From Blastococcus fimeti (GTDB lineage Bacteria > Actinomycetota > Actinomycetes > Mycobacteriales > Geodermatophilaceae), in the NCBI GenBank assembly GCA_900102115.1, contig FNAW01000002.1:186001-250000 (forward strand): a DNA stretch of 64,000 bases, in the 5' to 3' direction. The position numbers were made by a program, and so were the translations under genes. Below, piece by piece: positions 52,011 through 59,801 of this stretch. Positions within the stretch are counted from its first letter, which is position 1. Each line of letters opens with the position of its first letter. The notes beneath the pieces are model-generated. The model had not been told where the DNA came from. It searched no databases and worked only from the letters and a program-made list of their open reading frames with translations.

Positions 52011-52091
52011 GTGGTTGTCGCGAACGAGCTGTACCGCCGGTCCGCCGTGGACCTCGTGCGGACCGCCAGCGCGCTCTGTCCGGCCTGCTGA
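52011..52091 (+). CDS. Cys-containing leader peptide, 26 aa, probably leaderless
   Basis: GTG 52011 encodes 26 residues including YRRSAVDLVRTASALCPAC before TGA at 52091. The AVDLVRTASALC core matches the peptides at 40290 and 40549, and there is a second Cys at the very end. No ribosome binding site precedes it, but a -10 box stands six bases ahead, as in leaderless actinobacterial uORFs. It precedes cysteine dioxygenase and rhodanese, so cysteine-dependent control is likely. Confidence 0.82.
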   Translation: MVVANELYRRSAVDLVRTASALCPAC

Positions 52092-52172
52092 CGCACGCCT
52101 CCGCCACCCCTCCCTCCCGCGCACCCCCGGCTCGCGCCGGGCGCCGCAGCGCGCCTCTCCCCTGGATCTCCC

Positions 52173-52730
52173 ATGACGCACAGCACGCTCCTGCCCCCTG
52201 CCCTCGTTCCGTCCGCTCTGGACGGATCCGTCCGCCGCACCGGCGCCGCGGGCCTCGCCGCCGCGCTCGGCGCGGCGTCCGGCCACTGGATCGACCTGGT
52301 CGGGTACCGGGCCGGCAGCCGGTGGACCTCCCTGCTCGACCCGTCGGTGGCCGCCGACGTGCTCGATCCCTCGCTGCACCCCGAGCTGGCCGAGGCCCAG
52401 GTCTGGCTGCTCTCCTGGCTGCCCGAACAGGGCACGCCGCTGCACGACCACGGGACCTCGTCCGGCGCGTTCGCCGTCGTCGCCGGCACGCTCACCGAGC
52501 GGGTCGTGGCCGCCGGTCGCGACGGGGTCCGCGAGTCCGCCGACGACCTGGCTCCTGGCCGGGTGCGGCACTTCGGGCCGCACTACGTGCACCAGGTGAC
52601 CAACAGCGGCACCGAGCCGGCGGTCAGCGTGCACGTCTACATCCCCGGGCTGACGTGGATGAACAGCTACGCGATCGAGGACGGCGCACTGCGGCGCACC
52701 GGCACCGAGCGCGCGGGGGTGGACTGGTGA
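52173..52730 (+). CDS. Cysteine dioxygenase family protein
   Basis: 185 residues with the CDO cupin: VWLLSWLPEQGTPLHDHGTS (His-x-His iron ligands, about 91 and 93), FAVVAGTLTE, and HFGPHYVHQVTNSG with the third His. It adds two oxygens to the thiol of cysteine to give cysteine sulfinate, or acts on a related thiol. ATG 52173 is 81 bases after the leader peptide stop. It overlaps the rhodanese gene by GTGA. Confidence 0.9.
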   Translation: MTHSTLLPPALVPSALDGSVRRTGAAGLAAALGAASGHWIDLVGYRAGSRWTSLLDPSVAADVLDPSLHPELAEAQVWLLSWLPEQGTPLHDHGTSSGAFAVVAGTLTERVVAAGRDGVRESADDLAPGRVRHFGPHYVHQVTNSGTEPAVSVHVYIPGLTWMNSYAIEDGALRRTGTERAGVDW

Positions 52731-53134
52731 GCGCCCCTCCCACCACCCGCCCGCCCGGTGCGCGCACCGTCGACGACCTGCTCGCCGAGGCCCGCGCCCG
52801 CATCGAGCGCCTGACGCCGGAGCAGGCCGCCCAACGGGTGGCCCGAGGGGCGCTGCTGGTCGACATCCGGCCCGCCGCCCAGCGCGCCCGGGAGGGCGAG
52901 GTGCCCGGCTCGCTGATCGTCGAGCGCAACGTCCTGGAGTGGCGCTTCGACCCGGCCAGCGACGCCCGGCTGCCCGAGGCGACCGGCTACGACATCGAGG
53001 TCGTCGTCCTCTGCTCGGAGGGCTACACCTCGAGCCTGGCGGCCGACGCGCTGCGGTCGCTGGGTCTGTCCCGGGCGACCGACGTCGTCGGCGGCTTCCA
53101 CGCGTGGGTGGCCGCCGGCCTGCCCACCCGCTGA
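52727..53134 (+). CDS. Rhodanese-like sulfurtransferase
   Basis: 135 residues: LTPEQAAQRVARGALLVDIR, the entry strand, LIVERNVLEWRFDPASDARL, and the active loop VVVLCSEGYTSSLAADAL with the catalytic Cys about 96. The six-residue CSEGYTS loop is that of a rhodanese, not a phosphatase. It could move sulfane sulfur from the products of cysteine oxidation; the pair cysteine dioxygenase-rhodanese is common in actinobacteria. Convergent with the FNT channel gene, four bases between stops. Confidence 0.92.
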   Translation: MSAPPTTRPPGARTVDDLLAEARARIERLTPEQAAQRVARGALLVDIRPAAQRAREGEVPGSLIVERNVLEWRFDPASDARLPEATGYDIEVVVLCSEGYTSSLAADALRSLGLSRATDVVGGFHAWVAAGLPTR

Positions 53135-53138
53135 CGCC

Positions 53139-53990
53139 TCAGGCCCGCTCGGCGCTCTCCGCGCCGGCCGGGTCGGGCTGCTCGTCGGGCTGGTCCTTGA
53201 GGAACAGGTACCAGTACGAGGTGGACACGAAGACGACCGCGCCGACGAGGTTGCCCGCCCCGGCGAGCAGCCAGTTGAGCAGTGTCTCGCCCCACCCGAC
53301 GTCCGGGACGCCGGCGAAGATCGCTGCCGGCAGGAAGAACATGTTGGCCACGACGTGGTCGAAGCCCATCGCGACGAACGCCATGATCGGGAAGAAGATC
53401 GCCAGCACCTTCCCGGACACCGACGTCGCGGCCAGCGACATCCAGACGCCGAGGCAGACCAGCCAGTTGCAGCCCACGCCGCGCAGGAAGGTCTGCCAGG
53501 CCGACTCCCCCAGCGCCTTGCCCTCGGCGATCGAGGCGAGGCGCTCGTAGGTCAGCCCGGGCGAGCCGTCCGCGCCGGCGTCCCCGATGACACCGGTCTG
53601 GACGGCCAGGAAGAAGGCGACGAAGAGCGCGCCCAGCAGGTTGCCCAGCAGCACGAGGGTGAGGTTGCGGGCCACGTCGGGGACGCTGATCCGGCCGCGC
53701 ATGGCGCCCAGGGGCACCAGCATCATGTTGCCCGTGGCGAGGTCGGACCCGGCGATCAGGACGAGGACCAGGCCGAGGGTGAAGGCCGCACCCATGAACA
53801 GCGTGGGCAGCGTTCCCCACGTCTCCGGATCCAGGCCGGAGGAGACGGTGATCGCCACCAGCGCGCCGAAGGCGATGTAGGCCCCGGCGAGGAAGGAGCT
53901 GACCAGCACCTTGTCCCACGTGCGGTGCGTCTTCTTCGCCCCGGTCGCGACCGCCACCCGGGCGATCTCCTGCGGTTCGCGTGCGGTCAT
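53139..53990 (-). CDS. Formate/nitrite transporter (FNT) family channel
   Basis: 283 residues, six membrane helices: VLVSSFLAGAYIAFGALVAI, GSDLATGNMMLVPLGAM, LVLLGNLLGALFVAFFLA, FLRGVGCNWLVCLGVWMSLA, FDHVVANMFFLPAAIFA and a last helix with VGAVVFVSTSYWYLFL. NxLVCLxVW and HxVANMFFxP are the family marks. FNT proteins pass formate, nitrite, lactate or hydrosulfide. Given the sulfur genes next door hydrosulfide is possible, but the gene is convergent and not in their operon. Confidence 0.9.
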   Translation of the reverse strand: MTAREPQEIARVAVATGAKKTHRTWDKVLVSSFLAGAYIAFGALVAITVSSGLDPETWGTLPTLFMGAAFTLGLVLVLIAGSDLATGNMMLVPLGAMRGRISVPDVARNLTLVLLGNLLGALFVAFFLAVQTGVIGDAGADGSPGLTYERLASIAEGKALGESAWQTFLRGVGCNWLVCLGVWMSLAATSVSGKVLAIFFPIMAFVAMGFDHVVANMFFLPAAIFAGVPDVGWGETLLNWLLAGAGNLVGAVVFVSTSYWYLFLKDQPDEQPDPAGAESAERA

Positions 53991-54056
53991 GCCTGCCTCC
54001 GGGAGCCTGGGGTCCGCCGGCTCCCGCGCTACCCCGTCGCCCGCCCCGCGATGCCC

Positions 54057-54920
54057 TCAGGCCTGGCGCTGGAGGACGAAGTCGTACCGCGCCTCGATCC
54101 ACGGCACCTCGCTGCGCCCGCCGTCGGGAGTGGGGCCGGGCTCGCGCTCCTCGAACCGGACGACGAGCTCCTGCTTCGTCCCGAACACCACGTCGGTGTC
54201 CAGGTACTCGGCGCCCTCCTGGAACAGGTGGGTGATCAGCGGCGCGAAGCCGGGCACGGCCAGCAGGAAGTGGATGTGCGCCGGCCGGAAGTGGCTGATC
54301 GCGGTCCGCGAGATCACCTCGCCGACCGGCCCGTCCATCGGGATGGTGTAGCCCTTGGGTGCGATCGAGCGCACGCAGTACGCGCCGTCCTCGCGGGTCG
54401 TGTACTTGCCGCGCAGGCGCGCCTCGTCGACCTCGCCCAGCTGCGCCTCGTAGACGCCTTCGTCGTCGGCCTGCCACACGTCGAACGTCGCACCGGCCAC
54501 GGGCGCGCCGTCGAGGTCGCGGACGGTGCCGTGCACGTACAGCGGGACGCCGTCCAGCCCGTCGGACATGTCGCCGCCGTAGGGCAGCTGCGGAGAGCCC
54601 TCGATGAAGAACGGGCCGAGGACCGTGGCAGGCGTCGCCCGCGGGTCGAGCCGGTGGTTCATCTGCACCACGAGCATGGACAGCCCGACGACGTCGGAGG
54701 CGAGGATGAACTCCTCCCGCTTCTCGGTGCTGATCTGGCCGGTGCGGGTCAGCCACTGCATCGCGGCCATCCACTCGGCCTCGGTGAGCCGCACCTCGCG
54801 GGCGAAGTCGTGCAGGTGCCGCACGAGCGCGGTCATGACCTCCGCCAGCCGCGGGTCGCCGGCGGTCGCCCAGCGCTCGACCGCCAGGTCGGTGATGTTG
54901 TCCTCGGTGACCAGCTGCAC
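54057..54920 (-). CDS. Intradiol ring-cleavage dioxygenase (catechol/hydroxyquinol 1,2-type)
   Basis: 287 residues. The N-terminal helical dimer domain (WATAGDPRLAEVMTALVRHL) is followed by the catalytic barrel with ATPATVLGPFFIEGSPQLPY, YVHGTVRDLDGAPVAGATFD, IAPKGYTIPMDGPVGE and HFRPAHIHF. Two Tyr and two His that bind ferric iron lie in LPYGG, GYTIP and RPAHIHF. The length and N-terminus are closer to hydroxyquinol 1,2-dioxygenase than to catechol dioxygenase. The GTG 54920 follows CAGGAGGACACC. Last gene of a four-gene unit starting at 58019. Confidence 0.9.
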   Translation of the reverse strand: MQLVTEDNITDLAVERWATAGDPRLAEVMTALVRHLHDFAREVRLTEAEWMAAMQWLTRTGQISTEKREEFILASDVVGLSMLVVQMNHRLDPRATPATVLGPFFIEGSPQLPYGGDMSDGLDGVPLYVHGTVRDLDGAPVAGATFDVWQADDEGVYEAQLGEVDEARLRGKYTTREDGAYCVRSIAPKGYTIPMDGPVGEVISRTAISHFRPAHIHFLLAVPGFAPLITHLFQEGAEYLDTDVVFGTKQELVVRFEEREPGPTPDGGRSEVPWIEARYDFVLQRQA

Positions 54921-54994
54921 GGTGTCCTCCTGCTGTCCTCGCGGCCGCGTCCCGGTCGCGTTCTCCTCCCCCGCGGCACCGCGGGGGTCCTGTC

Positions 54995-55966
54995 CTACGG
55001 CGTGAGCACCAGCCGCACGCCCGGGTCGCCCGTGGCCTGGCGCCGCCAGGCGTCGGCGACACCGGCCAGCGGCACCGCCTCGTGCGCGACGGCCAGCCGC
55101 CCGGCGGCCGCGTGACCGGCGACCGCGGTGAGCGCCTCCCGGCGCTGCGCGGGGGTGAGCGCGTTGTTCGTGTAGCCCAGCACCGAGGCCGACCGCGACC
55201 GCAGGGCCGCGGAGGAGAACTCGGCGGTGTCGCCGGACGCGCCGCCCAGGTTCACCAGCCGGCCGCCGTCGGAGAGCACCCTCGAGGCCGCCGTCGCCGC
55301 GACGCCGAACACCGGGTCGACGACGACGTCCAGCCGGCCGCCCAGCGCCTCGCGGAACCGGCCGGTCAGCGCGTCGGCGTCGCCCTCGAGCGCGACCACC
55401 TCGTCGGCGCCGGCGGCCAGCGCCCGGTCCCGCGCCTGCTCGGAGCGGGCGACCGCGACCACCCGCCCCGCCCCGAGCACGCGGGCCGCGCCGACCGCCA
55501 CCTGACCCACGGCGCCGCCGGCACCGAGCACGAGCACGTGCTCGCCGGCCTGCAGACCACCCCGCCAGGTGAGCGACATCCACGCGGCGACGGCCGAGAG
55601 CCCGAGGGCGGCCAGCGCGGCGTCGGGGACGTCGGCGTCCAGCGGCACCAGGTCGTCCGGACCGACCACGCAGCGCTCGGCGAGGCTGCCGTCACCCGGC
55701 GCCATCCCGGCGCTCGTGGCGAACCAGACCCGGGTGCCGGCGGCCAGGCCGGGCGAGCTCTCCACGACGCCGACGCCCTGCACGCCCGGCACGTAGGGAA
55801 CGGCGGGCCGGCCGAAGTAGGAGGTGCCCGAGGCACACAGCAGGTCCAGCGGGACCAGCGGTGCCGCCGTCACCCGGACCACGGTGTCCTCTGCGCCCGG
55901 CGTGGGGTCCGGGTGCTCGCCGAGCTCCGGGTGCTCCCCCGGGGTGCGGACGACGGCGGCGCGCAT
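54995..55966 (-). CDS. Quinone oxidoreductase-like MDR protein
   Basis: 323 residues, zinc-free MDR: MRAAVVRTPGEHPELGEHPD at the N-terminus, FGRPAVPYVPGVQGVGVVES, VLVLGAGGAVGQVAVGAARV (coenzyme motif), DVVVDPVFGVAATAASRVLS. It should reduce an enoyl or quinone compound with NADPH; maleylacetate reductase activity cannot be claimed from sequence. It lies 11 bp after the citryl-CoA-lyase-like gene and 74 bp before the dioxygenase, so it is co-transcribed. Confidence 0.87.
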   Translation of the reverse strand: MRAAVVRTPGEHPELGEHPDPTPGAEDTVVRVTAAPLVPLDLLCASGTSYFGRPAVPYVPGVQGVGVVESSPGLAAGTRVWFATSAGMAPGDGSLAERCVVGPDDLVPLDADVPDAALAALGLSAVAAWMSLTWRGGLQAGEHVLVLGAGGAVGQVAVGAARVLGAGRVVAVARSEQARDRALAAGADEVVALEGDADALTGRFREALGGRLDVVVDPVFGVAATAASRVLSDGGRLVNLGGASGDTAEFSSAALRSRSASVLGYTNNALTPAQRREALTAVAGHAAAGRLAVAHEAVPLAGVADAWRRQATGDPGVRLVLTP

Positions 55967-55977
55967 CGGGCGTTCCC

Positions 55978-56823
55978 TCAGGACCCGTCGCCGGCAGCGG
56001 GCAGCGGCGGCGCGGCGTAGGGGTCGGGGTCGACGGGGCGGTTGTTGAGGTCCACCGACAAGAAGATGTCGTTGGCGACCGGGTGGCGGAGCTCCTCGGC
56101 GAGCTGGCCGATCAGCCCGGCGGTGCGCGCCAGCAGCGCGAAGCCGCGCAGCAGCTCCAGGGGCAGCCCGAGATCGGCCAGCGCCGCTCCGCAGACGCCG
56201 GCGCCGTTGAGCGGCAGCCGCTTGCCGAGCACCTGGTCGTGCACCCGCCCGATGGCGGCGAACAGCGAGAGGTGGGGGCCGAAGACGCCCTCCTCGGTGG
56301 CGATCTCCATCAGCCGCGGCGTGCGCGGGTCGCCCTGCTTGTGCACGTGGTGGCCGAGCCCGGGCACGAAGCGGCCCAGTGCGCGCTGCGCGGTGACCGT
56401 CTCCAGGGCGAGGGCATCCCAGCCGGCGTCGTCGGTGGGCAGGTCGCCCTGGATTCCGGCGAGGACGTCGTGCAGGAACCGGCCGCAGTCCTCGGTGACG
56501 CCGAGGAAGCGCGAGCCCCCGCCCAGCAGACCGGCCGCGAGCGCGCCCTGGATCGAGTCCGGCGCCCCCAGGTAGGTCAGCCGGGTGACGATCGCCGTCG
56601 GCGTGAAGCCGTGGTCGGCCAGCGCGGCGAGCACCGCCTCGAAGACCCGCGTCTCCCCCGGGGTGGGACGGCGCTGCGTGGCCAGCCAGAAGGAGAGCTC
56701 GCCGAAGCCGACGGTGCCCATCACGTCGCGGGCCAGATCGGTGCCGAGGAGGGTGATCGACTCCAGGCTCGAGGCGCCGAGGGCCGTGGGGTACTCCGGA
56801 CGGTCGTTCCCACGCGCGCTCAC
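55978..56823 (-). CDS. Citryl-CoA lyase-like protein (citrate synthase fold)
   Basis: 281 residues, roughly the C-terminal two-thirds of citrate synthase. GTVGFGELSFWLATQRRPTP, FTPTAIVTRLTYLGAPDSIQ, GALAAGLLGGGSRFLG, GLGHHVHKQGDPRTPRLMEI and LPLNGAGVCGAALADLGLPL are the motifs of citryl-CoA lyases; the GHHVHKxxDPR block holds catalytic residues. It cleaves or forms a citryl-CoA-type thioester. It overlaps the CoA-transferase by ATGA, so the two probably act in series on a CoA ester. Confidence 0.88.
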   Translation of the reverse strand: MSARGNDRPEYPTALGASSLESITLLGTDLARDVMGTVGFGELSFWLATQRRPTPGETRVFEAVLAALADHGFTPTAIVTRLTYLGAPDSIQGALAAGLLGGGSRFLGVTEDCGRFLHDVLAGIQGDLPTDDAGWDALALETVTAQRALGRFVPGLGHHVHKQGDPRTPRLMEIATEEGVFGPHLSLFAAIGRVHDQVLGKRLPLNGAGVCGAALADLGLPLELLRGFALLARTAGLIGQLAEELRHPVANDIFLSVDLNNRPVDPDPYAAPPLPAAGDGS

Positions 56824-58019
56824 TGGCTCTTCTCCTCGGCCGTGCTCAGCCAGCTGCGGATCTCGGCGCCGTGCTCGTCCAGGCCCGGGGGTGGCAGCCG
56901 GTAGGTGGCCTCGGTGGCCGAGAAGGTGATCGGGTTGCGGACCGACGGGATCGCGGCCGCCCCCTCACCGACGCTGACCACGGGGTCCAGGCCGATCTCC
57001 TCGGCGAAGGCCACGCCCTGGTCGATGGTGTTGATCGGCCCGCAGGGCACGCCCGCGCCGATGATGTCGCGGAACCACTCCAGCTTGGTGCGGGTGCGCA
57101 GCCGCTCGACCAGCAGCGGCCGCAGGGCGTCCCGGTTGGCGGTGCGGTCCTCGTTGCGGCCGAACCGCGGGTCGTCGGCCAGCTCCGGGACCCCGAGCAC
57201 CTGGCACAGCTTGCGGAACTGCCCGTCGTTCCCGGCGGTGACGATCAGGTCGCCGTCGGAGCAGGGCAGCGGCTCGTAGGGGAACAGGCTCGGGTGGCTG
57301 TTGCCCATCCGGTAGGGCACCACGCCCCCGGCGACGTAGGCGCTGGTCTGGTTCACCAGACCCGACAGTGCCGAGGACAGCAGGTTGACCTCGACGTGCT
57401 GCCCGGCGCCGGTCTCGTGCCGGTGGTGGACCGCCGCGAGGATGCCGATGGTCGCGTGCAGGCCGGCCATCACGTCGAACAGCGCGACACCCCCGCGGTA
57501 GGGCTCGCCGTCGGCGTCGCCGGTGAGGCTCATGAACCCCGAGATCGCCTGCACGATGAGGTCGTAGCCGGGCAGCGCGGCGCCGCCGGGGCCGCTGCCG
57601 AACCCGCTGATCGAGGCGTAGACGACCCCCGGGTTGACCGCGGCGACCGCGTCGTAGTCCAGCCCGAAGCGGGCCAGCCCACCGGGCTTGAAGTTCTCCA
57701 CGAACACGTCGGCGCGGCGGGCCAGCTCCCGGGCCAGCTCGACGTCGCCCGGGTCCTTGAGGTCCAGCGCGATCGACCGCTTGTTCCGGTTGGCGCCCAG
57801 GTAGTACGTCGCCACGCCCTCGCGCACCGGCGGCTGCCAGGTGCGGGTGTCGTCGCCACCGGGGCCCTCCACCTTGATCACCTCGGCGCCGAGGTCGGCC
57901 AGCAACATCGTGCTGTAGGGCCCGGCCAGGATCCGGGAGAAGTCGGCCACCAGGAGCCCGGAGAGCGGTCCTCGTGCGGCTGGGGCGGGTGCTCCCGCTC
58001 CCGTCGTCTCGGCGCTCAT
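56820..58019 (-). CDS. Family III CoA-transferase (CaiB/BaiF)
   Basis: 399 residues. LLVADFSRILAGPYSTMLLA, DLGAEVIKVEGPGGDDTR, NRNKRSIALDLKDPGD, FVENFKPGGLARFGLDYDAV, ISGFGSGPG, PGYDLIVQAISGFMSLTG with the catalytic Asp, and the GNSHPSLFPYEPLPCSDGDL loop. It moves CoA between carboxylic acids. It starts the catabolic operon, with ATGA overlap to the citryl-CoA-lyase-like gene, and is divergent from the amidohydrolase. A palindrome at 58052-58067 sits just upstream of its start. Confidence 0.93.
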   Translation of the reverse strand: MSAETTGAGAPAPAARGPLSGLLVADFSRILAGPYSTMLLADLGAEVIKVEGPGGDDTRTWQPPVREGVATYYLGANRNKRSIALDLKDPGDVELARELARRADVFVENFKPGGLARFGLDYDAVAAVNPGVVYASISGFGSGPGGAALPGYDLIVQAISGFMSLTGDADGEPYRGGVALFDVMAGLHATIGILAAVHHRHETGAGQHVEVNLLSSALSGLVNQTSAYVAGGVVPYRMGNSHPSLFPYEPLPCSDGDLIVTAGNDGQFRKLCQVLGVPELADDPRFGRNEDRTANRDALRPLLVERLRTRTKLEWFRDIIGAGVPCGPINTIDQGVAFAEEIGLDPVVSVGEGAAAIPSVRNPITFSATEATYRLPPPGLDEHGAEIRSWLSTAEEKSQ

Positions 58020-58051
58020 CAGCGGTCGAAGCCTCCTCGGGGCGGCGAACA

Positions 58052-58067
58052 GCGGACGGTTGTCCGC
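58052..58067. promoter_or_regulatory. Palindromic operator upstream of the CoA-transferase operon
   Basis: GCGGACGGTTGTCCGC is a perfect inverted repeat (GCGGAC arms around GGTT). A TTGACA on the minus strand (58110-58105) upstream of it may be the -35. Its core CGGACGGTTGTCCG differs by one base from the palindrome at 58208-58221, in front of the divergent amidohydrolase. Likely target of the IclR regulator at 59802. Confidence 0.7.
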
Positions 58068-58149
58068 CTGCAACGCCAGGAGTCTCGACCGGGATCCGGC
58101 GCCGTGTCAACCGGAGCTGAGCGCCCTCTCGTTGCCGCACCGGTATCGG

Positions 58150-58226
58150 TTGACACGCCCCCTCCAGCGGTCCATCGTGACCGGCATCGCACCGCCTGTC
58201 CGTACGCCGGACGGTCGTCCGTACGG
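58150..58226 (+). promoter_or_regulatory. Promoter and operators of the amidohydrolase gene
   Basis: TTGACA (58150-58155), a 17-base spacer and CATCGT (58173-58178) make a good promoter. Downstream, CGGAC GGTC GTCCG (58208-58221) repeats the palindrome found before the divergent operon, and GTCCGTACG occurs twice, 19 bases apart (58198 and 58217). A protein bound here would block elongation or initiation; the neighbouring IclR regulator is the obvious candidate. Confidence 0.72.
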
Positions 58227-58250
58227 TGCGTCCGACGTCAGGAGGACACG

Positions 58251-59741
58251 ATGAGCAACCCCGAGCCCACGCCGGAGACCGGTCGCCCGGTGGTCCTGCG
58301 CTGCGGCACCGTCCTGACGATGGACGACGCCGGCACCGTGCTCGCGGGCGCCGACGTGCTCGTCGTCGGCGACCGGATCGCCGCCGTCGGCACGGCCCTG
58401 GAGGTGCCCGAGGGCACCCAGGAGATCGACGCCCGCGGCGGCATCGTGATGCCCGGGATGATCGACACCCACCGGCACATGTGGCAGACGGCGATGCGCG
58501 GCTACGGCGCCGACTGGACGCTCACCCAGTACTTCGTCTGGTACTACCTCGAGCACGGCCGCACCTTCCGCCCCGAGGACGTCGCCGCCGGCAACCGGCT
58601 GGCCGCGCTCGAGGCGCTGGAGGCCGGCGTCACCACCACGGTCGACTGGTCGCACGGGCTGCAGAGCGTCGACCACGCCGAGGCCGCGGTCGAGGCGCTG
58701 CGCTCGGTGCCGGGCCGCTTCGTGCTCGCCTACGGCAACATCCAGGCCGGCCCCTGGGAGTGGACCGCCGACCCGGCCGTCCGCGCCTTCCTCGAGCGGC
58801 AGCGCGACGCCGCCGACGACATGCTCGGCCTGCAGCTCGCCTTCGACGTCACCGGTGACCCGGCCTTCCCCGAGAAGGCGGCGTTCGAGGTGGCCCGCGA
58901 GCTCGGCCTGCCGGTCACCACCCACGCCGGCGTCTGGGGCGCCACCAACGACGACGGCATCCGGCTGATGCACGAGCACGGGTTCATGACCCCGGAGACC
59001 GTCTACGTGCACGCCGCCACGCTGACCCCGGACTCCTACCACCGGATCGCGGCCACCGGCGGTTCGATCTCGGTCTCCACCGAGTCCGAGCAGAGCGCCG
59101 GGCAGGGCTACCCGCCCACCTGGCAGGTCCGCAGGCACGGCATCCCGGTCTCGCTGTCCATGGACACCAGCGTGTGGTGGAGCGCCGACCTGTTCTCCGC
59201 GATGCGCACCACCCTGGGCGCCGACCGGTCCCGCGAGCACTTCGAGGCCCACCTGAAGGGCGAGACCGTCACGCACGTGGCGCTGCGGGCGCGCGACGTC
59301 GTCCAGTGGGCGACCCGCGGCGGGGCGGCGGCGCTCGGCCGCGACGACCTCGGCTCGCTGCAGCCGGGCAAGAAGGCCGACGTCGTCCTGCTGCGCAACG
59401 ACGACTCCCCGGTGTCCTTCCCCGTGCTCAACCCGTTCGGGCACGTGGCGTTCCAGGCCCAGCGCGGCGACGTGCACACCGTGCTGGTCGACGGCCGGGT
59501 CGTGAAGCACGCCCACACGTTGGTCGGCGTCGACCTGGCCGGTGTGCGCCGCGAGGTCGAGGCCAGCGTCGAGCACCTGCGCTCCACGCTGGGCGACGAG
59601 GCCTGGGCCCAGGGCATGAACCCCGACCTGCCCGGCGCCGAGGTGCTGGACAACCCGTACCAGTACACCGACTACAAGTCCGACAGCACGCGGGCCGCCC
59701 GCGAAGAGGTCTACGAGGAGCACCTCGCCACCGAGCGGTGA
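58251..59741 (+). CDS. Amidohydrolase family protein (AtzA/TrzN/8-oxoguanine deaminase-like)
   Basis: 496 residues. GGIVMPGMIDTHRHMWQTAM has the HxH metal ligands, THAGVW the next His, VYVHAATLTPDSYHRIA and SLSMDTSVWWSADLFSAM the later His/Asp region; it ends with LGSLQPGKKADVVLL, typical of cyclic amidohydrolases. The best match in style is the chlorohydrolase/deaminase group acting on triazines, purines or cyclic amides. ATG 58251 follows CAGGAGGACACG. A C-terminal extension of about 40 residues (SVEHLRSTLGDEAWAQGMNP onward) is present. Confidence 0.88.
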   Translation: MSNPEPTPETGRPVVLRCGTVLTMDDAGTVLAGADVLVVGDRIAAVGTALEVPEGTQEIDARGGIVMPGMIDTHRHMWQTAMRGYGADWTLTQYFVWYYLEHGRTFRPEDVAAGNRLAALEALEAGVTTTVDWSHGLQSVDHAEAAVEALRSVPGRFVLAYGNIQAGPWEWTADPAVRAFLERQRDAADDMLGLQLAFDVTGDPAFPEKAAFEVARELGLPVTTHAGVWGATNDDGIRLMHEHGFMTPETVYVHAATLTPDSYHRIAATGGSISVSTESEQSAGQGYPPTWQVRRHGIPVSLSMDTSVWWSADLFSAMRTTLGADRSREHFEAHLKGETVTHVALRARDVVQWATRGGAAALGRDDLGSLQPGKKADVVLLRNDDSPVSFPVLNPFGHVAFQAQRGDVHTVLVDGRVVKHAHTLVGVDLAGVRREVEASVEHLRSTLGDEAWAQGMNPDLPGAEVLDNPYQYTDYKSDSTRAAREEVYEEHLATER

Positions 59742-59801
59742 CGCCGACGAGGCACGCTGGGCACCGGCACGGACGACGGACGGACGACGGGAGGACAGGA
59801 C

